A DNA stretch of 64,000 nt from Ochotona curzoniae (GCF_017591425.1 NW_024465369.1:28129001-28193000); one strand, 5' to 3'; positions 24,404 to 36,040 are shown, counted from the first letter of the stretch. A program made the numbers and translations. Notes: a model not told the origin generated them from the sequence alone.

Positions 24404-25690
24404 TCTTTAATATTGTACAGGAAAAAAGAAAATGGCTTTCAGAACAAACATGGGTGAACACCACCAAACCCCACTACATTAACATTAAATGAGTAACTTT
24501 TACTTGATGAAAGAAAGAAGAGTAGTATTTCTGGGCTGAGAATCAAACACAGTGACGGGATACAGTGAAATTTATATTTTGATCTTTTATTATTTTTTCA
24601 CACCAGAAAGGGGCCTAAACATCCCATTTGCTGGTTAGGTTTAATGTTTGAACTTCTTTCAAAGTCCTACTTTTTACTGAAATAAATTGCACTTAAATTG
24701 CACTCTTCAGGGATTTCACAGTGATTGATCGAGTCTACTGTTTCAGGCTACTAGGGCCGGCTGTGAGGAATGGGTGAAAGGCGTGAGAGCAGCTGCTTTC
24801 AGTGCCTGCCTGGATCTTGAACGTTGCCATGGTGACAGCTGCCAGCGGGAACCCACTGGGAGTTCAGTCAGAGCGCTGGCAGCCAGAGCTTTGTATCAAA
24901 GTGTGCCATCCTCAGCCTTTCAGAAAGAAGATAATGAACTCTTTAGCTGGGGTGCTTCTGCTTACCAACCTCAGGGACGGTTTATTCTTGCTTGAACTGT
25001 CAGTTGCCACATGTCAGTTCACACACAGATCAATTCTGTTGCCTCCTGCCTCCTGTTCACTTTCCTTATCATCTTCATACTCTACCTCATTCTTGCCCCC
25101 TTTTCATAAACACACAGCTAAAAAGCTATTAATAAAGTAGCCTCAATTCATAAATTTAGAGATAATGGAAAGTCCAAATAAATAAAGCTAAAGCAATGCT
25201 TCCCTACTAGACTTTTCTATGAATGAAAATGGACCCTGTTTAGCCTGTTTGCTACAGTAACCTACAGTAACCGCTGGCTGTCAGTGGCTTCTGCACTTGA
25301 AGGGCGGCCAACACAGCTAAGTAACTACATTTTTAAATTAATTTAATTTTAGTTCATTTTCATTTCAAATAGCTACATGTGGCTAAGGCTACTGTATTAA
25401 ATGGCATGGTTCTAGAATTGTATTTAAACTCAGGGCGCTGTGCGCTGGGCGCTGTAGCAGCTGCAGCTGCCCAGGGAAGAATCATGTTATCAGCCTCTCT
25501 CATTTGAACTAGCATGTTTATTATCTGCTCTCAGGCTTGTTGTTATTATTACCGCATCAGGTGGGCCTTGGTCTGCATGAACTGCTGCTCATAAATTTAA
25601 TTATGTAGCTAAAGAGGAGGAAAAAAGGGAAGCATAATGGCTTGGGTTGTTTGCAGGTAATAATCCTCTAGAAGCAAAGGTTAAAGGGGA
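24404..25690. other. Repeat-free island with enhancer-like motifs
   Basis: This 1.3-kb stretch has no recognisable transposon, unlike its surroundings. It is locally GC-rich (24760-24900, 25400-25480) and contains an RFX X-box, a perfect 14-base E-box palindrome (25457-25470) and TAATTA-like homeobox sites (25590-25610). Short open frames overlap the GC-rich part but show no recognisable domain. A conserved non-coding element is the best guess. Conservation itself cannot be seen here. Confidence 0.4.
24823..24836. promoter_or_regulatory. RFX-type X-box motif
   Basis: GTTGCCATGGTGAC fits the RFX-family X-box: half-site GTTGCC, AT spacer, and GGTGAC, whose complement GTCACC fits GTNRCC. RFX factors control ciliary and other genes. 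Binding here is inferred from the motif alone. Confidence 0.5.
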
Positions 25691-25699
25691 AACTTGTGA

Positions 25700-26035
25700 G
25701 ACAGGTGCAGTGATCTATCACACTGCTTCTTCATCTGCAGCATCTGCATCCCATATGGGCTCCGGTTCCAGTCTCTACTGCTCCACTTCTGATCCAGCTC
25801 TCTGCTTATGGCCTGGGAAAGCAGAGGAGGGATTGGTCCCTGAGTTTCTGTAACCATCCTGGAGACTTCAAAGAAGCTCCTGGTTCCTGGCTTTGACTCC
25901 ACTCAGCACCAACCATGGCAACCACTTGGCAGGGCAGGGGCGGGGATGAACCAGTGGATAGAAACCTTTGTCTGTTTAGAAACCTTTGTCTGTTTCTCCT
26001 TTCTCTCTCTAAGCCTGCCTTCCAAATAAATATAA
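25700..26035 (+). mobile_element. C-type SINE with internal 18-bp tandem duplication
   Basis: The copy includes CATCCCATATGGGCTCCGG, CTTATGGCCTGGGAAAGCAG, AAGAAGCTCCTGG and a CAAATAAATATAAATC tail. Inside it, agaaacctttgtctgttt occurs twice back to back (25960-25977, 25978-25995), a post-insertion duplication. Confidence 0.9.
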
Positions 26036-26682
26036 ATCGCTTTGTAAAATGGTATATTAATAATAACAAAGTAACCAAAAAGGGAGAAAATGTGTCTCTT
26101 TTATAAAATTTATTTATATGAAGTCAAAAAGCATTGCAATACTTCTCACCCTATCCTACCTCCTACCTGCATTCCCCACTCACCCTCCTCCATCCTTCTC
26201 TTTTTTTTTCCTCTAATTTTTCCAATGGTGTTTTTCATTTCACTTTGCAATAGATGTGACTGAACAGAATATTAGCCTTGATTCTGATGAAGGACTTAGC
26301 CATAAGTAGAAGTCATCAATGCTAACCATTGATTTCATGCTAATTAATTAAGCTTTTGTTTATTTGATCCAAAATTATTTTATATATAAAAAGATATAAT
26401 AATATTTACTGCTTGCTTACAAGTATGACAGGAGCTTTATATAAGTCTCAGGCATTTCTCATGACAAAGCTCTAATAAGGGATTAATATGCATATAAACA
26501 AGGGATACAGAAGTTTAGGAGGGCTAAATGGCTAAGGTTTCTCAGCTATAACTTGCAGTAACTAATATTCAAGCCCACATCTATCTCCATGCCTAATTTC
26601 TTCAAGTTCAGTATAATTTTTGTTAAAGTCCCTTGCAACTCTTAAGTATCACTGTTGTGAGTGTAAATTACAATTGAAAAGA
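26036..26682. other. Intergenic sequence, no gene recognised
   Basis: AT-rich sequence with a C/T-rich block at 26145-26215. Nothing gene-like was seen. Confidence 0.4.
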
Positions 26683-26985
26683 CTGGCATTGTGGCAAAGC
26701 CAGTAAAGACACTGCCTGTGATGGTGGTATCCCATATGGCCCCTGGTTTGAGTCCTGCTATTCCATTTCTTATTCAACTCTCTAATAATGACATGGGACA
26801 GCAACAGAAGATGGCCCAAGTACCTGGACCCGTGACAGCCACATGTGAAGCCTGAATGAAGCTTCTGGCTCCTGGCTTTGTCCTGGCCAAACATTGACTG
26901 TTATGGGTATCTGAGAGTGAACTAACAGATGCAAGAACTCTCTCTCAGACTCTGGTTTTCAAAATAAACAAATCTGTAATGGTAA
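26683..26985 (+). mobile_element. C-type SINE
   Basis: The head GACTGGCATTGTGGCAAAGC is followed by ATCCCATATGGCCCC, GACATGGGACAGCAACAG and GCTTCTGGCTCCTGGC, with a tail CAAAATAAACAAATC. Moderately diverged. Confidence 0.85.
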
Positions 26986-27119
26986 GTAAATAAGTAAGTA
27001 AAGTTGAACGAACTTTAGTGTAATCAGAAATAGAGTTCTTAACCATACTCTGTTTTACAAAAATGATTTCAGATCTATTAGAAATACATTCACCAGGACC
27101 CATCTAAAATGAACTCATT

Positions 27120-27480
27120 TACTTTTTTTAATTTTTATTTTGAATGTTTTAATCTTATGACACAATTTCATAGACTGGGATGTCCTCCCCACCCCCAACT
27201 GATTTTCCCCATGTTGCTACAATAGTATAGTCCTTCATAAAGAGCCATGTTTCCATCAGTCTTATTTCAGTGTGTCCAGACATTGCTTGTACAGACAATG
27301 TCAGACACTCCAGCATCCCATTGTCTACACATTTCCAACAGTTTCACTGGAAGTCAATCTTTGATGTGGAAGCAGGGATGCATATTGTATTGTATCATTT
27401 ACTTTTGACCCTGATTCCTCATTTGAATCATTGTAAGAATTTTAACACAAATTGATTCCAGGAATTGTTCTCAAATGAAT
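27120..27480 (-). mobile_element. L1 3' end, old copy
   Basis: In + orientation it begins with a T-rich stretch. It continues with CTTATGACACAATTTCATAG and a C-rich block (TCCTCCCCACCCCC), the reverse complement of the G-rich lagomorph L1 3' terminus. Distal sequence is too diverged for a firm boundary. Confidence 0.55.
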
Positions 27481-27502
27481 TAGAGGAACATGTTTTATTT
27501 GT

Positions 27503-27832
27503 TTATTTTTAAAATATTTGTTTATTTTTATTGGAAAGGCATATATACAGAGAGAAAGAGAGACAGAGAGGAAGATTCTCCATCCAATGGTTCACTCCCA
27601 AAGCCGCAACAGCTGGAACTGAGCCAATCTGAAGCCAGGAGCCTTAACCTCCCCTGGTCTCCCATGCAGGTGCACGGTCCCAAGGCTTTGGGGAGTCCTA
27701 GACTGCTTTCTCAGGCTACAAGCAGGGAGCTAGATGGTAAGTGGGGCTGCTGGGATCAGAACTGGTACCCATATGGGATCCCAGTCCAAGGTGGGGACTT
27801 TAGCTGCTACTCTATTGCGTCATGCCCATAAA
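27503..27832 (-). mobile_element. C-type SINE
   Basis: Reverse copy: TTTTTATTGGAAAGGC, GAGACAGAGAGGAAG, AAGCCAGGAGCC, CAAGCAGGGAGCTAGATGG, CCCATATGGGATCCC and the head ending TTGCGTCATGCCC. Confidence 0.9.
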
Positions 27833-28860
27833 AGACATATTTTTAAAGACGAAAGAAAAAGTCTCAAGTCAACCAATGTAGATGGCCTCTACCAGCCAGA
27901 AAAAGGAGAAAAAATGGTTGTTAGATTGTCTCCTAAAGCCCTCAGAATAGATAATGCTCTGCCAATTTCTTTAAATTTCTAATCTCTGTAACTGTAAAAT
28001 AATATGTCGGCATTGTTGTCATTCACTAAGTTAGCAGTAATGTGTTGCAGCAATAATTGGACACTAGCACAATGACCTAAAAATATAATATACCTCAAAT
28101 AAAACATATTATGTAGAAACCAACTTCAGTGCCTCTCATATTGTGAAAGAGCCTACAAGATGAACTTAATAATTCAACTTCACTTGGAGCCTTAGGGAAA
28201 ATCCAGAACCAAGTAGAATTCTGTTCCTTTGGTTTCTTTTATTTTGGCACTCAAAGTGACCTTGTCTAATCTAGCCAAATATTTTCTATTTAATCCCTGT
28301 ATATGCATACCCCTACTCCTATGGAAAGACAAAATAGAAGACATTTCCCTCCCTCCACCCCCGGGTGAGCTCCATCACTACATGTTTCACTATCTTGGTA
28401 CAAACACTTCCATGCAAAGACTTTTTAAAGCTCATGGAACAATGGAATTAAAATTTTTTACATGTTGCACAAGAATTTTGGAATAATAGATAATATCACT
28501 ATCTTTTTGTGTGCTTTACTAGCTGTTTGTATAAACCTATCGCCTTTTAAAAAATTAAGTTTTGAAATTGATTTAGAAAACATAGCCATATAAGAGTAAG
28601 AACCTAAGAATGAGGGCAATAAACCCCTTTTCCTAGATGCATTTGTGCATTTCAGGTCATCTGATCCACTGCAGTATTCCGTTTCTTACAGCAACCAAAC
28701 TAGGATGTCAACAGGAAATAAGTGAAGAAAGCATTCTCTTACCAAAGAAGTTTGTGGTTCGGATCCACTGGCTGCCTCTGCCTTGCCACTCAGGTCTCTG
28801 AGAGTCCTTGCTTGACGATTCAATCCATGGCACTCAGCTACTAAACTCTGTTAACTTACT
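27833..28860. other. Intergenic sequence, no gene recognised
   Basis: Unique-looking AT-rich sequence. Chance frames of up to 85 codons (28229-28486) have no recognisable domain. Confidence 0.4.
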
Positions 28861-28861
28861 C

Positions 28862-29185
28862 CTTTTTTTTTTTTTTTAATAATCTTAGTTGATTAGGGTA
28901 CAAAGGGTCAAGGGCTACAGGGTGAAAGTGGGTAATACCATTGTTTCCAAGCTAATATTATCATTTTTCCCTGTATCTGGGGTCAAGGGAGTAAAAAAAG
29001 GGAAAAGCCCCACCCAACCTCCCACCTATCCCCTATCCCCAACAGGAGGCATGCTCCAAGGGTCCTGTTCAAACAGTTTTGATAGTTCATCAGTTCTGGA
29101 TTGCTGTCAATCTCACAGTTCCAATCGCAATGAAACCTATTCAGAGTCCACTGGCTGACAGTCTCTTGATGGGGTTCCAATTTTT
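28862..29185 (-). mobile_element. Probable LINE 3' end in reverse orientation
   Basis: A T15 run at 28863 is followed by GGGTACAAAGGGTCAAGGG, a C-rich CCCACCCAACCTCCCACC block, and GTTCATCAGTTCTGG sequence. The architecture (poly-T, then C-rich) mirrors the other minus-strand L1 ends here. The subfamily is uncertain. Confidence 0.5.
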
Positions 29186-29249
29186 CATAAAGCTCATTAT
29201 TTGATAATTCTCATTTGTTTGTTAATCTCTCCCTTTTGGAAACATGAAT

Positions 29250-29540
29250 TTGACAAGGCCAAAGCATTGTCTGGAACCCTGGCATCCTATATCAGAACAT
29301 CGGTTCAAGCTGTGACAGTTCCTTTCAAATCCTGCTACCCATTAATGTACCTGAGAGAACATCAGAAGATAGTACTTTTGCCCCTGATCTTAATGCCTGA
29401 CTCCAGGTTGGCCAGACATAGTTTTTGGAGTCAGTGAAAGAGTGGAACCAGGAGATGAAAGATCTAATTCTCTGTCTCTCTCCTCTATATTACTCTATAT
29501 GTTACTGTATTTCAAGTAAAGATAAATGTTTTTCAAAATA
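29250..29540 (+). mobile_element. C-type SINE, old copy
   Basis: Diverged copy with TGGCATCCTATATCAGAAC, GGTTCAAGCTGTGACAG, GGAACCAGGAGATGAAAGATC and the pyrimidine-rich CTGTCTCTCTCC tail region. Confidence 0.65.
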
Positions 29541-31139
29541 CAAAGTGGAGAGTCTGATTATAAATTGCTTCCAGAAAACAGTATTTCAGCAACATTTATA
29601 TATATTTATATATATATAAATTCATCTAAACTCAAGTCCCAGCTTTGCCACCTATGACCTTGGCCAAGGTTGTATAATGTATCAGAACTCCTTCACCATT
29701 CTTGGAAAGTAGAAATGTTAACTCAGAACTATAGGACTCTTTTTGAAGAGGAGATCAATACAAGACTGTATCTAGCAGGTACTTTCAATAATAGATGATC
29801 AATGATTGTCAAGTACTATTTGTCTTTTCAAATGTCTGCTTTACTACAACTTTGTTACGTGTAGGTGGGAGAGATATAAGGTAGAATACTGGTATAAGAT
29901 ACTGGGGAAAGTAAATATGGATCTTCATTTAGATTGATACAAATTTATGAAGGTATTTAGCTACCTAGGTAGCCTGAGGAGTCAACATCCTTTAAGAATC
30001 TTTCCAATTTACCCTTTCAGGAGAACTGGTATTTAGGAGAAAGTCCACAATCCATTCCAGATGTCTAGGCAGGAACCTTTGGATCCAGGTCTGAACATAC
30101 TGCTCAAGGGTCCTAGTGAGTGCCCACTCAGAAAAACAATACTCTCTTAATTTTACAGAAAGACTCAAACAACTTTAAGTTGGTTTGAGTGACCAGATAG
30201 AAATAATGCTAAAAAATGTCACAAGAAATATCACCAGGACTGTATGGTTGGACTGCTGAATACTCTTTGTGTCAGGCACAGGAAAGGCAAGGGTTTGCTC
30301 AGGTAGACTCAGTCAAACACTGTGAGTGCATGAGAAAGGATCCTGAAGATTTCCAGGTTCCTAGTCAACATCAGGTTTCCTTTTGTGACCAACCTAACTG
30401 CATGAGCATATGAATCTTTTTGTGATTCAATATTAAAAATGCAACAATGTGTTTGTTAGTTTGTAATCTTTTTACCCAAATTGACCTTTACTTAGTTGCT
30501 CATCTTTTAGTAGCTGCAGTAAATTATGAAAATGGTTAATATGCTTTTAGATTTGTACAGCAGCAGAATAGTTCAAATAAAACTGTCTTAAGTTCTGGAA
30601 ATAGGAGATCATAAGGAAGGAAAAAGGCACCACGCAGTAACAAAAGAAGAAACTAAATGATTCTGCAGTTCACATGTACAGTGTTTGCCCTGAGAAAACT
30701 ACTTTTTGCTTCTTTTGTCACTTTTTCTGCACCTTTCTCTTTTGGCCTATAATATGACAGAGCTTTCATATGGAAGCCTAGCCCCTTCTTCTTTTTTTTT
30801 TTTTACTTGTTAATATTTTATTTAAAACATAGCTGAAAACATTATTTTATGAGCAATTTTGGCTTTGTTTCATCAGATTTTAAAACCAAGGGCATGTAGT
30901 AGGCAAAAATGATGAATCCTAAATCTGGAAATATGCTATGTCACATTCTATATACTTTAGGTTGTGAATCTAACTGATATTCTTAGTTAACTTTTAAATT
31001 TTGGGATTTTCCTGGTTCATTCAAGTGTGTCCAGTGGAATCATTGGTGTTTTTTTCTTTTTTAATAGACAGAGTGAGAGGACAGAGATAATAAAGGAGCA
31101 AAGACAAAGCCACATATTTTGGGGTTTGTAGGTTAGAGT
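29541..31139. other. Intergenic sequence, no gene recognised
   Basis: Contains an AT simple repeat (29595-29620) and an imperfect palindrome at 30163-30190 (actcaaac-aactt / aagtt-g-gtttgagt). No gene evidence was seen. Confidence 0.4.
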
Positions 31140-31362
31140 AAGGGCGTTGAGCTACAGAAAGCAAGAGGCCAGTAACAGTGAAAGAGCTGTTTCCACTCTA
31201 GAAACTCCAGAAAGAAATACAGCTTTCTAGCATTGAGACTTTTATTACTATATAGTCCACGTAGAAGTGCTAGCTTACAGAAGTGAGAAATGGCAAATAC
31301 GTGTGGTAATTTTAAACCAGTAAATTTATAAATACTTATAGCAGCAACAGAAAATCATGCAA
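31140..31362 (+). mobile_element. MLT1-like LTR relic (MaLR), 3' part
   Basis: The end of this segment, gtggtaattttaaaccag ... taaatttataaatacttatag ... cagcaacagaaaatcatg, follows the conserved 3' end of MLT1 LTRs (GTTTTAAGCCAC ... GGTAATTTGTTATAGCAGC). It is an old, non-coding solo LTR remnant with an unclear 5' part. Confidence 0.55.
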
Positions 31363-31999
31363 TAGCCTAGCTCCTTCTTTACCAGACCACTCCATCTCCA
31401 TTTAACAACCAAAACCCCGTTCCTCTAACGCAATGCGAAAATTTCAGCTTTGTAAACAGTACTCCAAAAGGATTATGAAAAATGGAATTAAAAGTAGTTA
31501 CTGTTTGGGTACAAATATATTTTGAAATATATGCATGCAAAGCAAATGTTCCTGGAGTATTCTGAAGTCCCTCATTTATAGGAAGAATGCCTTGATCTCC
31601 ATAGAACATTCTTACTGAATGTACCTTATTAGAATGCCACCCAAGCTACAGGGAATAACTTAGGAAATAGTGGACAATACACACAAAATGAAGGAAAATA
31701 ACGATGAAATCAAGTTTGGGGAAGGAATGTTAAAGCTTATAACATTTCAAGCTGATTTTCAAGTTGACAAAAGAAAGGCTTGAGGAAAATTGCTTATATA
31801 AATTGCATTGGTGTTTGTTTGAAATGATAAAGAATGTACCAAGTACTAAAAGACACAGATCCTTTTTATTAGGAATCCCAGTTCTCTTATCAGTACTGAT
31901 AATAATTTAAGTTACAAAAAGAATCTCAATACTATCCAGTTTCCAGAAACTTGCTAGGTAAGCTGGATCCAATCCTTAATTTAAGATTGTGTGAAAGGA
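31363..31999. other. Intergenic sequence, no gene recognised
   Basis: No repeat or gene was recognised in this AT-rich stretch. Confidence 0.4.
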
Positions 32000-32290
32000 G
32001 GTATTTCATCCAGCAGTTGAGATGCCATCTGATATACTGCACAGAGGTGCCACATTGGACTACCTGGGTTAGATTCTAGCTCCTGACTTGGGCTTCTTGC
32101 TAGTGTAACCCTCGGGAGGCATCACTGATGGCTCATGTAGTTGGGTTTTTGCCACTCACCTGTGGGACCTCGATTGTGTTCCTGGCTCCTTGTTCAACCA
32201 TATCCCAGCTACTGAAATTGTGTTTATTTGAGGGAGTTAACATACAGATGGCATGGGAGTGCTTTCTCTCTTTGTGTACATATCAAATCA
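32000..32290 (+). mobile_element. C-type SINE, old subfamily
   Basis: Shows CATCCAGCAGTTGAGATGCC, TACCTGGGTTAGATTCTAGC, the CTCGGGAGGCA block and GTTCCTGGCTCCTTG. The tail is eroded. Confidence 0.75.
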
Positions 32291-32529
32291 CAAAAGATTT
32301 TTGTAAAGGTTGTGTTAGAATATCTTCATTACACTGAGATAAAAGTGGGAATAATAAAAGATATCCAGGTCTATTCTGTTAATTGTTCTGCCTGTTTGTT
32401 GAAACTGTTCTTTTCTTCTAACACAATGCTTTATTCATTTCAGCGTTTTAGGAAATTTGCAAGAGTGATGTTAAGGACTGCATGCTTGTGTGCCCCTTCC
32501 AACAAATTCACTTCTGGACATCCTAAGTG

Positions 32530-32800
32530 CCTGATGATGGTGTTAGGGAGTGGAACCTCGTGAATTTGATTCGGTCATGTGGGTGGAGCCTGCGTAAGTG
32601 AGATTTGTGTCATTATAAAGAGACCCCAGAGGACTTCTCTGGATGTCTTTGTGTCATGAGTTTACAATCACATCTCAGAAGAAAGTCTGCAACTCAGAAG
32701 AGCACCAAACATCTTTTCCCTTAATCACATGAGCAAAGGCAGCAGACATGAGGCGTCTTCAGCACTGATGCCTTCAGTGTTCTCAAACCCCTTGCAGCAC
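32530..32800 (+). mobile_element. LTR-like relic, family not assigned
   Basis: The order GTGTTAGGGAGTGGAACC, GGTCATGTGGGTGGAGCC, CATTATAAAGAGACCCCAGAG and AAGTCTGCAACTCAGAAGAG resembles a common mammalian LTR (GTGGAGCCCTCATGAATGG ... CTTATAAAAGAGGCCCCAGAG). Boundaries and family are uncertain. Confidence 0.4.
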
Positions 32801-32880
32801 AAAGCCTGAGGGCCCTCAGCACTTTTCCTTGGGCTCTCAGTTCAGCATTCACTTCAAAGGTGCAAATATCTTGGGAATCT

Positions 32881-32994
32881 GGAGCAGCTTCTGTACTCCA
32901 GCAAAAAAAAAAAGAAAGAAAAAGGCAATGATTGTCTATCTTCCCAAGATAGATTGTTGTTTTTCTGATGCTTTCGCATTTTCAAAGCTGCTCC
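32881..32994. repeat. Nested inverted repeats
   Basis: Outer arms ggagcagctt (32881-32890) and aagctgctcc (32985-32994) are perfect complements. Between them lies an inner hairpin, tctatctt-ccc-aagataga (32935-32953). A-rich tracts sit inside and just outside the outer arms. Confidence 0.7.
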
Positions 32995-33279
32995 AATAAA
33001 AAAAAAAGAAAAATTTGGTGCGCCTCTCACCTTAGCTGCTGACCTAATTTAGCTGAACATATGTTATCAAATATTTATTAAACATTAGTTCACGGAAGCA
33101 CTATAGCAAATGGGTACACAAGGGCAATACCCACTGGACAGGTTTCCAGTTCATCAAAAAAGCACAGCTCAGAATTAAGAGCATGGCTGCTGCTCTGAAA
33201 GGACTAAGTCCAATGTGAATTTGACTATTTGCTCAAATAGTCCATAAAATAGCAGGATCTACAAAAAGAAATCAAAACA

Positions 33280-33612
33280 CAGAACCAGGTTTGGGTATTG
33301 TGGACCAATGGGCTAAACCACCACTTGGAGGAACAACATGCCTTACTGGAATTGCTGGTTTGAGTCCCAGTTACTCCACGCTTTTGACCCACCTTCTGGC
33401 TAATACTCCTGGGAGGCAGCAGATGAAGATCCAAGTACTTGGGTTCCTGCCACCTCTGTGTGGAACATGGATGGAGTTCCTGACTCTTGGCTTTAGCCTG
33501 GGCCAAACCCAGCTATTGTAGGTGTTTGAGGGGTGAACAAACAATGGAAAATCAGTCTTTCCTCTTTCCATCACTCTGCCTTTCAGATACATCAATAAAT
33601 AAATTTTTGTTT
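33280..33612 (+). mobile_element. C-type SINE, old subfamily
   Basis: Contains CCAGGTTTGGGTATTGTGG, GGTTTGAGTCCCAGTTACTC, CTCCTGGGAGGCAGCAG, TACTTGGGTTCCTGCCACC and a tail CATCAATAAATAAAT. Confidence 0.85.
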
Positions 33613-34390
33613 TAAAGTAGAATTATCACAGCACAGTGCATGTATAAAAACAAGATTATTTCATCTGTTATACATCTTTCACTTTTATTATTATTAATTT
33701 TCTTAACAACCAAAATCAAATCCAAATATTGTAAAAGCTGAAATTTGTATAATTTGGGGATTTAAAATAAGACAACAAAACATAAAATCATGAACACAAA
33801 ATCAAGTGCAATAAGTTTCCACTAATGATGAAAATTTAAACCTCAATAATTACTGAAAAGCTAAAAAGCAACAGGTCACAAAATCAGTGAAATAACAATT
33901 GTTATATTAATAACCTGTACACCTCAGAATATTTCCCACATTTTTAAGTTGAATGTTCTTATAATTTTTTCTACAGAGTAGAAAAATAATTCCATCTTCT
34001 CTTACATTTGTTTAAAATTTCTATCATCATACATAATTTGAGTTTTTTACTAGGACCAGTTTTAAGTAATTATTTAAACTTTCCTTAATACTTATTTACT
34101 TTTTTATAATCCAGGCCAAGTTGTCCTGTGATTAACAATAGGGGGGAGAGAAATGATGCCTTTTCTTGGATAAATTCATCAGTCTTTCTAATTGTATAAC
34201 TTTGAGTTGGAGTGAATGTAGAAGAGGACGAAGATGTTGGACAGGAGAGAAGAGCAAGGACATTGAAAAATGGACAAGAGCATAAAACAGGAAGCAGAAG
34301 TGAAGCTGTAGCCTTCTCTCTTCTCCCAACACAAAATAAAGTTCAATACCAATGGATAGGCATACTTCCCTGGTTGAGAGAAATAAATTT
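33613..34390. other. Intergenic sequence, no gene recognised
   Basis: Very AT-rich to 34120, then purine-rich. Small complementary frames at 34132-34332 are low-complexity and not supported as genes. Confidence 0.4.
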
Positions 34391-34404
34391 AAAAATGAGC
34401 ACCA

Positions 34405-34672
34405 TGGGCGCCGGTTCTAATCCCAGCAGCCCCGCTTCCCTTCCAGCTCCCTGCTTGTGGCCTGGGAAAGCAGTCGAGGACAGCCCAAAGCTTTGGGAAC
34501 CTGCACCCGCGTGGGAGACCTGGAAGAGGCTCCTGGCTTCGGATCGGCATAGCATCGGCCCGTTGCGCTCACTTGGGGAGTGAATCACCGGACGGAAGAT
34601 CTTCCTCTCTGTCTCTCCTCTCTGTATATCCGCCTTTCCAATGAAAAAATAATAAAAATAAATCTTTAAAAA
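34405..34672 (+). mobile_element. Young 5'-truncated C-type SINE with 14-bp target-site duplication
   Basis: The insert starts inside the element at GGCGCCGGTTCTAATCCCAG and is otherwise well preserved: CTTGTGGCCTGGGAAAGCAG, CACCCGCGTGGGAGACCTGG, GCTTCGGATCGGCATAGC, CTCTGTATATCCGCC and an A-rich tail. aaaaatgagcacca is repeated exactly at 34391-34404 and 34673-34686. CpGs are retained and the body is crisp, pointing to recent insertion. Confidence 0.92.
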
Positions 34673-34689
34673 AAAAATGAGCACCAAGT

Positions 34690-36040
34690 AGGCAACAATG
34701 GGTAGCAAATATGATGAGTACCATGCAGTCCAGGATTAATTTAGGTTAATTGTGGAAAGAAGTAAGCACAGATGGTGGAGGTTAGTTTATCTTTGCTGCT
34801 GCACTTAAAAAAAAAAAAAAAAAAAAGACCAGAAATACAAATGCCATAAAAAATGTTGAAGCTCCTCAAACCAAAATTTTTGGTTTCATATTTAAGGCCG
34901 TGCCCATTTAGAAGAAAAATACATTCATTTGGGTTCTGTGGTTTAGGAAAAGGCCTGCCGGAGAGAATCGAGAGGAGGTAAAAGCCACAATGGAGCATTC
35001 CTGGACGATCCTCTGCAGGCACAGGGAGCTCTCCATGCAGGCAGCTTCCTGTGCGTAACAGTCAAAATAGCAACATGACCACAAATAATTCAAAGGCTGA
35101 AAGCTTTTCTTCCCACCAGTTCAAGCTCTCCTGCTTCAATCACATGGCTCTGGCACTCACGTCTTTGCTACAAAGCCTCTCAGAAACTGAAACACTGGCA
35201 ACTCCCTGTGAACTTACTCAATATCAACACACAATTCCCATGGTTCCCTTATCACTCCGTTAAAGGCAATTCTCTCTGGTTGAAACACAAATCCTTTCGA
35301 GCTAAGGTTTGTTCAATGTCTGTTGCTTTTGCTGTAAAGCATTCTTATCCAGGAGGCTTTTCTAACTTATTTTAAGTTTCACATCCAATTCACATGGCAT
35401 TGTACTTAGCCTCTTACAGAAATAAATGCTTGTTTACCACTAATAATTTAAGATACATTAGAGGCAACAAGGACATTTTATATAAAGTAAAATAATGGTA
35501 AACAAAGCACACTCTTTGGGGGTATATGTGTATTCCTTTCTCCTAGACTTCCTCCCTCCAGGTCTGCCACCTGATCTTTTGCTTCAGTCACACATTAGTC
35601 TGCCCTCAACTCTCCAGGTAAGACTCTTTCTCAAAGATTTGAATGTTATCACGAAAACACAAAAAAATGCTTGAGATGATGGACAACCTAAGTGTCTTGA
35701 CTAGATCGATGTTTCATGTACCATGTACCAAGCCCTCACTTGGTAGCCTCCACAAATATGTACATGTGCACTAGATCGTCCTGTGTGACCCCTCCAAAAC
35801 ACATCCCTATTCGTTCACATACCAGGAGAACCACTGTCCTTGGTGTCTTGTGCTAGTGCTCACTTTTGCTATTCTTTAGAGTCTCTCTATTGTGATTTAT
35901 CCCTAACAATAGAAGGTTTAGTTTGTTAAAAGTCAAATCACCATAGTGGAGTCATAAAAAGGGCAACATTGCCATGAGAGAGGACAAGTCCTCTAAGAAA
36001 ATGAGCTTGAAGAGACTGTCCATCATAGTGTGCTTCGGGT
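34690..36040. other. Intergenic sequence, no gene recognised
   Basis: Unique-looking sequence with an A19 run at 34807. No exon, RNA gene or clear transposon was recognised. Confidence 0.4.

Noticed and set aside
27490..27831. Open frame of 113 codons
   Set aside because: It reads through a reverse C-SINE and has no independent support.
34212..34583. Open frame of 123 codons
   Set aside because: Half lies in a young SINE; similar frames recur in other SINE copies.
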